From Gibbula magus (taxonomy: Eukaryota > Mollusca > Gastropoda > Trochida > Trochidae), in the NCBI GenBank assembly GCA_936450465.1, contig OW388293.1, positions 82,978,134 through 83,042,133 of the forward strand: a stretch of 64,000 nucleotides of DNA, read 5' to 3'. Under the pieces are notes generated by a model, which worked only from the letters and a program-made list of their open reading frames with translations, searched no databases and was not told where the DNA came from. Within the stretch, counting starts at the first letter, position 1. Each line of letters starts with the position of its first letter. Positions 59,101 through 64,000 of the stretch are shown here, one piece after another. A program made the translations under genes and the position numbers.

Positions 59101-62100
59101 TGTTGTTATTTACAAGTGGTTTTTCTTATGTTTGGATGAGCCAAGATGTTGGCAATGTCCCGATGTTTTTAAGTATTTTCTCTCAACGTTTGAAAGATAT
59201 TTCTTTTCAAAATTGGCAGGAAGGTATTAATAATTCGAAGTTTTTAGGTTATTATAGTAATCTAAATTCTATGTTACAGCCTAAATGCTATATTCTCAAG
59301 TTAAATGACATAACTTTAATCAGATCATTTTGTAAATTTCGAATTTCTTTACACAATCTGAGGATAATTAATTATCGTAAGTCAAAAGATAATGATATGA
59401 GTAACTCAGTATGTAAATTGTGCAACCTCAACGCTTTAGAAGATGAAAATCATGTTTTGTTTGTTTGTGATAATTACTCAGCTCTTCGTAAAAAGTATAT
59501 TCCACCCGACCATAATGCGTATAGCCTTTTATGTACTACAAATGTCAAAACTATTAAAAATGTCGCTATCTTTTTGAGAAATGTATTTACTTTACGTGCA
59601 AACGTGAATGTCACGTGATACTCAATTGTATTTATGTAACTTTATTGTACTTTAGGCCATGAGGCCCATATACAAAATAAAATTCTGTTCTGTTCTGATA
59701 TGCAAATACGTAGGGGTAATCATCTGTTATTCTTGAGAAAAATGCATTTCATCAGATCTTTAAAGATTTTAGGATGGACCCCCTGACACGCCAGGGTACC
59801 AGGTACCAAGACCAAAATGAACAAACTTAATTCTTCATATAACAAAGATGTTATTCTGAAAAGTTCAGCTTCCTTTATCAACTGGTTTCTGAGAAGAAGT
59901 CGTTTAAAGGTTTCGCTGATAATGCCTGTCACGCCCATATTTGATGGGGGCGAGGTCCAAATGAATAGACTTTGAACCACCCCTTCACACAAAACTTCAG
60001 CTTTCGGGGTGCAGCAGTTCTAGAGGAGAAGTAGGAATGTGAACAGTTTACGGACGACGCCCGACGGCCGGACGCCCGACCGACCATGCCATTAAGCCTA
60101 TCTGACCTTTCAGGCCTGATGAGCTAAAAAAAAAAAGGGTTGCTTATTATACCAATTAAAAAGGACAAATATTTTCAAGCATACATCATGTTATCATCTT
60201 ATTTTACTTTATTCATGTTTTAAGTAAGGATGCAGATAAAACTTTTCATGAATTCCTATTGTTTGTTTGTTATAAGTATTGAATACAATTTTGCAATTGC
60301 TCATAAAAAGTAATAGTTCAAGTTATGGCCCGTATACCTTTTCCCTATGAATACTGATGCAAAGAAATATCCCCTAATTTATGAGTGTAAATTGTTTGTT
60401 ATATGTACTTAATCATTTATTCAATTTATTCCGATTCTTCGTACATAGTTCCCATAAGAAAAGCGTGTTTATGTATGCTGAGCAGTAAGAACCAAGTATG
60501 AATACTGTCCTTTCTTGACCAATACTGTTTATGTCATCAAGTTCATCAATCAATTGTAAAGTAATGACATTCACATATGAGGAAGGATTACATTTAAAAT
60601 CTTTCTGAAAAATGAACACATAAACATGTCAAGATATCGCCCTTTTTAAAATCAAATTATCAAATGTTAAGAGCTTAAACCAATGCTAAACTACCCCCCT
60701 GGCAGGTTTACATTTTTCGACATAAACCTGAGAGTTTAGACTAGGTTTTATGAGAAAACTGCTTTCATAATACCGGTTTGGTTTAAACTCCCTATTTAGA
60801 CCTGGTTTAGTGATAAACTACCCTTAAACCACGTACGATCATACGGCCCAAAAAGATTTATGGAAATCCTGTAATCAGTGTATAATCCCTGGATCGTGGT
60901 ACATGTATAACAGTCTTATCAACATATTATGAAGATGTTACCTGGATAAATTAACGCACACCGTTTTCAGAGTATTCTGAAAGTTCCTAATCTAAAACAC
61001 CATTACCACTTGGAACATGAAAGGTTTAATATGAAATCCTCAAATTATTGACTTTGAAAAAAAAACAACATCAACACGGTACTTTATTAAGTATTACAGG
61101 GATAAATTTACAAATATGACATGCAGAGTCCAGGGACTCACTACCACAAGCTATTGTCAGGTCGGGGATAACCTAAACAGAGCTATATGTAGAAAATAGG
61201 GCTGGGACGGGTAGATATTTCCTACCCGGGTACCCGACCATCTGTTACCCTACCCTACCCGGATACCCGTTTTGTCGATCTCCAACATCTAATTGTAATA
61301 TTTTGTACTACTTTATTCAACTGGTTGGCTGGAATATGGGGCTAGAAGCCTAGCATAGAGACCCATGGCTATTTCAATCAAATTTATTATGTATGACAAT
61401 AGATCATTTTAATATTATGTTAGAATCTTCAAATACATTGTAATCTTGAAATGAAAGAATAGCAAATTAAACTGTCTTATGATTAGTAAGATGATAAAAA
61501 CGGGTCCGGGTAATGTGATGGGTACCCGGGTCCTACTCAGTACCCACCCGTCCCGGGTATCCGGGTTACCCGTCCCAGCCCTAGTAGAAAAAGGTACATT
61601 TTGTCACTGAAGTGTGAATGTCAATTGGGTATGGTTGAGTATGATCATAATGGTGTTGAAACAATTTAAAATGTCTATTTACAGCTGACACAGAGATTTT
61701 CAAAGTGAAGAAGTCAAGTCACAGTAAAAGAATTGCAAAACAACTGAAGAAAGAGAGTCTGAAGGCGAAGAAAGAGGAAGTTGCAGTAGAAAATCCAAAA
61801 ACAGAAGAAAAAGATGTAAAAGAGCAAACTCAAGACATTGCTGAAGAAGAGTTAAAGGTATGTACGAGAAAGATAAATGTATCATAAACATTGATTGAAA
61901 AAGAGTTGCTGTGCCAGGAGTTGAATGTCATTCTTTGTTATCTAATTCAATATTGTAAGGGATAAGTGAGAGTCATAAATAAGACATTTATTTATGTTTT
62001 TACTATTTTTCAACAGAAACTAAGAGAAGAAATCCGAACATTGAATGGGGACGAGGAAGATGACGATGACAGTGATGATGATGGAAAGAAGATATTCCGA

Positions 62101-63954
62101 TCAATGTTGGCAAGTGAGTGACTTTATTCAGTCATGTTTGACATAGAAATAATCCTTTTGTCTTTCTCCAGACATTTCTTAGAAATGAGGAACATTGAAC
62201 CTGTGTCGTATAAACTTTATATCAATGTTGAATGAATGCTGGTTTTAACTCCTTGTATCTACAATGTAGTGGGAGCAGATATATATATTTCTGTATCTTC
62301 TGTTGGAACATCAATTCTTGTGTCCAAAATTGGTTATCATTACTTGATAACAAAATGACTTGAATATTTCAAATTTTGGATAAAAAATAATGGAAGTGGT
62401 CCATATGGTGTAGTTGTGTCTTTTAAGGAGAGATGGAACGATGTAATAAAATAATTTAGAATTTGTTTATTTTTTCAAAATAGCAAGTTAAAATGTCTTT
62501 TATCCAAAAATGTAAGAAAATTTGGGGGTCACCGAATGATTTAAAGAGTTATCGGCCGTCCGCATATTGCATCATTTTTGACTGATTAGGTGTATTTAAA
62601 TTAAGCGTTCGTTTTCAGCGAATAAACTCCGAATCCTTTCAGATACATTTCAATCACATACAGGGATGCATAGCAAATCTATATTTTGAAAATTAATGAC
62701 GCTGGAAAGAGAAACAAAAATTAAATTAAGCACTTTTTAATTAAAGCAGTATTTTTATCATCGTGTTTCGCATGTTCAACAGGATTTGTCACTAACACAT
62801 ATTTTATATATTGCTGAAACTTTAATATGATGTGCGCAGTTAACTGAACAAACGAATTCAGAAATAATAATAGGGGGTCACAGATCATTTTTCATCACTT
62901 TAACATCATTTTTTAAATTATTAATACCTACATAGACTTAGTAGTAACATATTTACAGCGAATATAGGTGACGGTAATGTTATGCAGCATGTCGTAAAAT
63001 TGACTGTTATAAAGGCGTTACAATAAATTTAAGCGCTTCCCGTTAGTGTACAGATAAGCCTTTGCCCAAAACAAAGTAATCCATATATTTTGAGACTTAT
63101 TCACAACATTAAATTGTTGTCACAAAATGTTGCCGGTAGCTAGTTCGACTTCTGGGTCCCATCTCTCCTTAAGAGTACCTCGTTCTGTTTCAATGAAAAT
63201 TTTACATCTCGGAGCACAAAATTGCCATTTGACTTCAACTGCATTGATGTCACAGCATATTGTGTCGTCATCATATTTATGACGTCATAGAATTGTGGTG
63301 TCATTCATAACTCGATGTAAAAGCATTGTCATATCATGTAGTTGACGGTGGCAGGGCATTGTACAAAATCTACCAAAAAGATATCTCCTACGTAAGATAT
63401 AACGCTCGATCTAGCACAAGCAATATCTCTACACTACCAGCTTCATCAAACTTGATAAACACATAATCTTTAGCTTCTATACTATATGTGGCATTTCTGG
63501 GTTAGACTTTGTATTTCCATGGAAACATGTCTTGCAGTATGTGATGGGCTATCAGCGTCATTACTCCTAGATTTGTCTTTTGCTATTTTGAAATTACACT
63601 GATATCTGATCTGACATGGAGTGAAGTTTGGTTTGTGATATTTGTTCACCCTTTCGGCTTGGTGTCCATTAAAATTCAGGAAGTTAGCATACTGAAAAGG
63701 GTCCCATGTGAGTAATATTGGCCAAAATGACTCTTCTCAGCTGTGCACCTAGGAACAACACTGCGGATGTCAACTGTGCTCACTTCAACACAAAGCATTT
63801 GATTGTATTTTGTAATGTGAACAGGAGGAGAAATACCTGATGCTAGAACAATCCACATGATAAGAAAACAGCGACAGATGGCTAGAGAACTGGGAGATGA
63901 AATACCCCTGGAGGAGCCTGAAACGAACAACAAAACTACAGCCAGGCTTGTCAG
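56107..63954 (+). CDS. PAXBP1: PAXBP1/GCFC-family protein, N-terminal four coding exons (3' part beyond window)
   Basis: A nuclear protein of the GCFC family, linked in vertebrates to PAX3/7 binding and to splicing factors. Exons: 56107-56362, 61685-61857, 62017-62113, 63825-63954 (continues). Phases close at every junction with GT-AG borders. The start is ATG 56,107 (MATMFKKPKRNFRRK) or ATG 56,116, which better matches the vertebrate start. Diagnostic segments: 'EIFKVKKSSHSKRIAKQLKK' in exon 2 and 'GEIPDARTIH' then 'RQMARELGD' in exon 4, both highly similar to PAXBP1. Acidic stretches in exons 1 and 3 and Lys-rich clusters suit a nuclear protein. GCFC2 is the alternative paralogue. Confidence 0.9.
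57425..59698 (+). mobile_element. 5'-truncated non-LTR retrotransposon (LINE)
   Basis: Coding sequence begins near 57,430 in one frame (FGDYKEFWKTVKRCLG...) and shifts frame around 57,700-57,730 before the main reverse transcriptase frame. The 3' end follows the RT stop by about 80 bp: AATAAAATTCTG and then a short TTCTG repeat tail ending near 59,698. The endonuclease and N-terminal ORF are missing, as in typical 5' truncation. Inside the inverted-repeat element. Confidence 0.88.
57729..59618 (+). pseudogene. LINE reverse transcriptase, main open frame (truncated copy)
   Basis: About 630 codons: 'GKAPGEDGIPPEMF' (RT block 0/1), 'PIYKSGSTKDPNNYRGISLL', 'FIDFKKAFDFV' (motif A), 'GVRQGCMLSPILF' (motif B) and 'LLFADDIV' (catalytic FADD motif C). 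The C-terminal domain ends with a CKLCN...H...C zinc-knuckle-like motif. There is no ATG at the left edge; the frame is continuous only downstream of a frameshift and lacks the endonuclease, so I treat it as a dead copy. Clade assignment needs a tree. Confidence 0.88.
59767..60131 (+). repeat. Dispersed repeat copy, best-preserved
   Basis: The fullest copy of the repeat also at 14,570 and 26,140. It carries 'AAAGATGTTATTCTGAAAAG', 'GGTTTCTGAGAAGAAGTCG', 'GACGGCCGGACGCCCGACCG' and ends CAGGCCTGATGAGCTAAAAA. The poly-A-like end fits retroposition. Confidence 0.65.
61197..61583. mobile_element. hAT MITE with perfect 8-bp target duplication
   Basis: Inverted ends TAGGGCTGGGACGGGTA on both sides (right end inverse) with internal GGGTACCCGG motifs. 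GTAGAAAA flanks both ends (61,189-61,196 and 61,584-61,591), a perfect 8-bp duplication typical of hAT. It ends 101 bp before PAXBP1 exon 2. Confidence 0.93.
62427..63168. mobile_element. TTAA-flanked element family F in PAXBP1 intron 3 (742 bp)
   Basis: Inverted ends GGAGAGATGGAAC and (inverse of right) GGAGAGATGGGAC, flanked by TTAA at 62,423-62,426 and 63,169-63,172. No ORF of note inside. Confidence 0.75.
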
Positions 63955-64000
63955 GTGAGTAGTGGATGCACTATGTTTATTCCTGCCCATAGAGTAGCTT

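Larger units (their letters stand above)
56495..60849. mobile_element. 4.36-kb inverted-repeat element in PAXBP1 intron 1
   Basis: A perfect 17-bp inverted terminus GGGCCGTATGATCGTAC (56,495-56,511 and 60,833-60,849) continues as diverged inverted repeats of about 145 bp with many GGTTTA/TAAACC subterminal motifs, such as CGGTATTATGAA in both arms. It contains a truncated LINE and a dispersed repeat, probably later insertions. No transposase of its own was seen. The target duplication is unclear; AAA flanks both sides. Confidence 0.8.

Noticed and set aside
57729..59618. Functional LINE ORF2
   Set aside because: Endonuclease region missing and a frameshift near 57,700-57,730.

Overview
The window looks like nuclear DNA of an aquatic lophotrochozoan animal, most likely a bivalve or other mollusc. 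Three things point that way: AT-rich introns with GT-AG junctions, a large load of small DNA transposons, a tRNA-derived SINE and satellite DNA, and two recognisable conserved animal genes in many exons. The species cannot be named from the sequence alone.

Positions 1 to about 13,000 hold most of a Polinton/Maverick (adintovirus-like) element. Four genes read rightward: protein-primed DNA polymerase B, packaging ATPase, and two small conserved ORFs. They converge near 7,600-7,870 on six genes reading leftward: adenain-like protease, major capsid protein, a basic protein, a probable penton protein, a small membrane protein and a chromodomain integrase. The replication, integration and virion modules are nearly all open. 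The one visible lesion is an in-frame TAA at 201-203 near the start of the polymerase. The left end lies outside the window, so the terminal repeats cannot be paired. About 13,000-16,970 has no gene. About 17,000-21,900 is a satellite of roughly 70 copies of a 68-bp unit, bracketed by copies of one unrelated ~40-bp sequence.

Positions 24,409-54,902 (minus strand) hold a complete TAK1 (MAP3K7) gene. I reconstructed 19 coding exons; every junction has GT/AG borders and the reading phase closes throughout (2,085 nt, 694 codons plus stop). It encodes an N-terminal kinase, a Ser/Pro-rich linker and the C-terminal coiled coil that in vertebrates binds TAB2/3. Its introns carry nested TTAA-flanked transposons (two almost identical 1,480-bp copies), a hAT MITE, palindromic MITEs, a SINE and several minisatellites. 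One minisatellite multiplies the splice acceptor of exon 18.

About 1.2 kb upstream, in divergent orientation, begins the PAXBP1/GCFC gene (plus strand, 56,107 to beyond the window). Four coding exons are visible. Its first intron contains a 4.36-kb inverted-repeat element that carries a 5'-truncated LINE, and a hAT MITE with a perfect 8-bp target duplication. The 1.2-kb gap between the two start codons contains a GC-rich palindromic element and is probably a shared promoter region.
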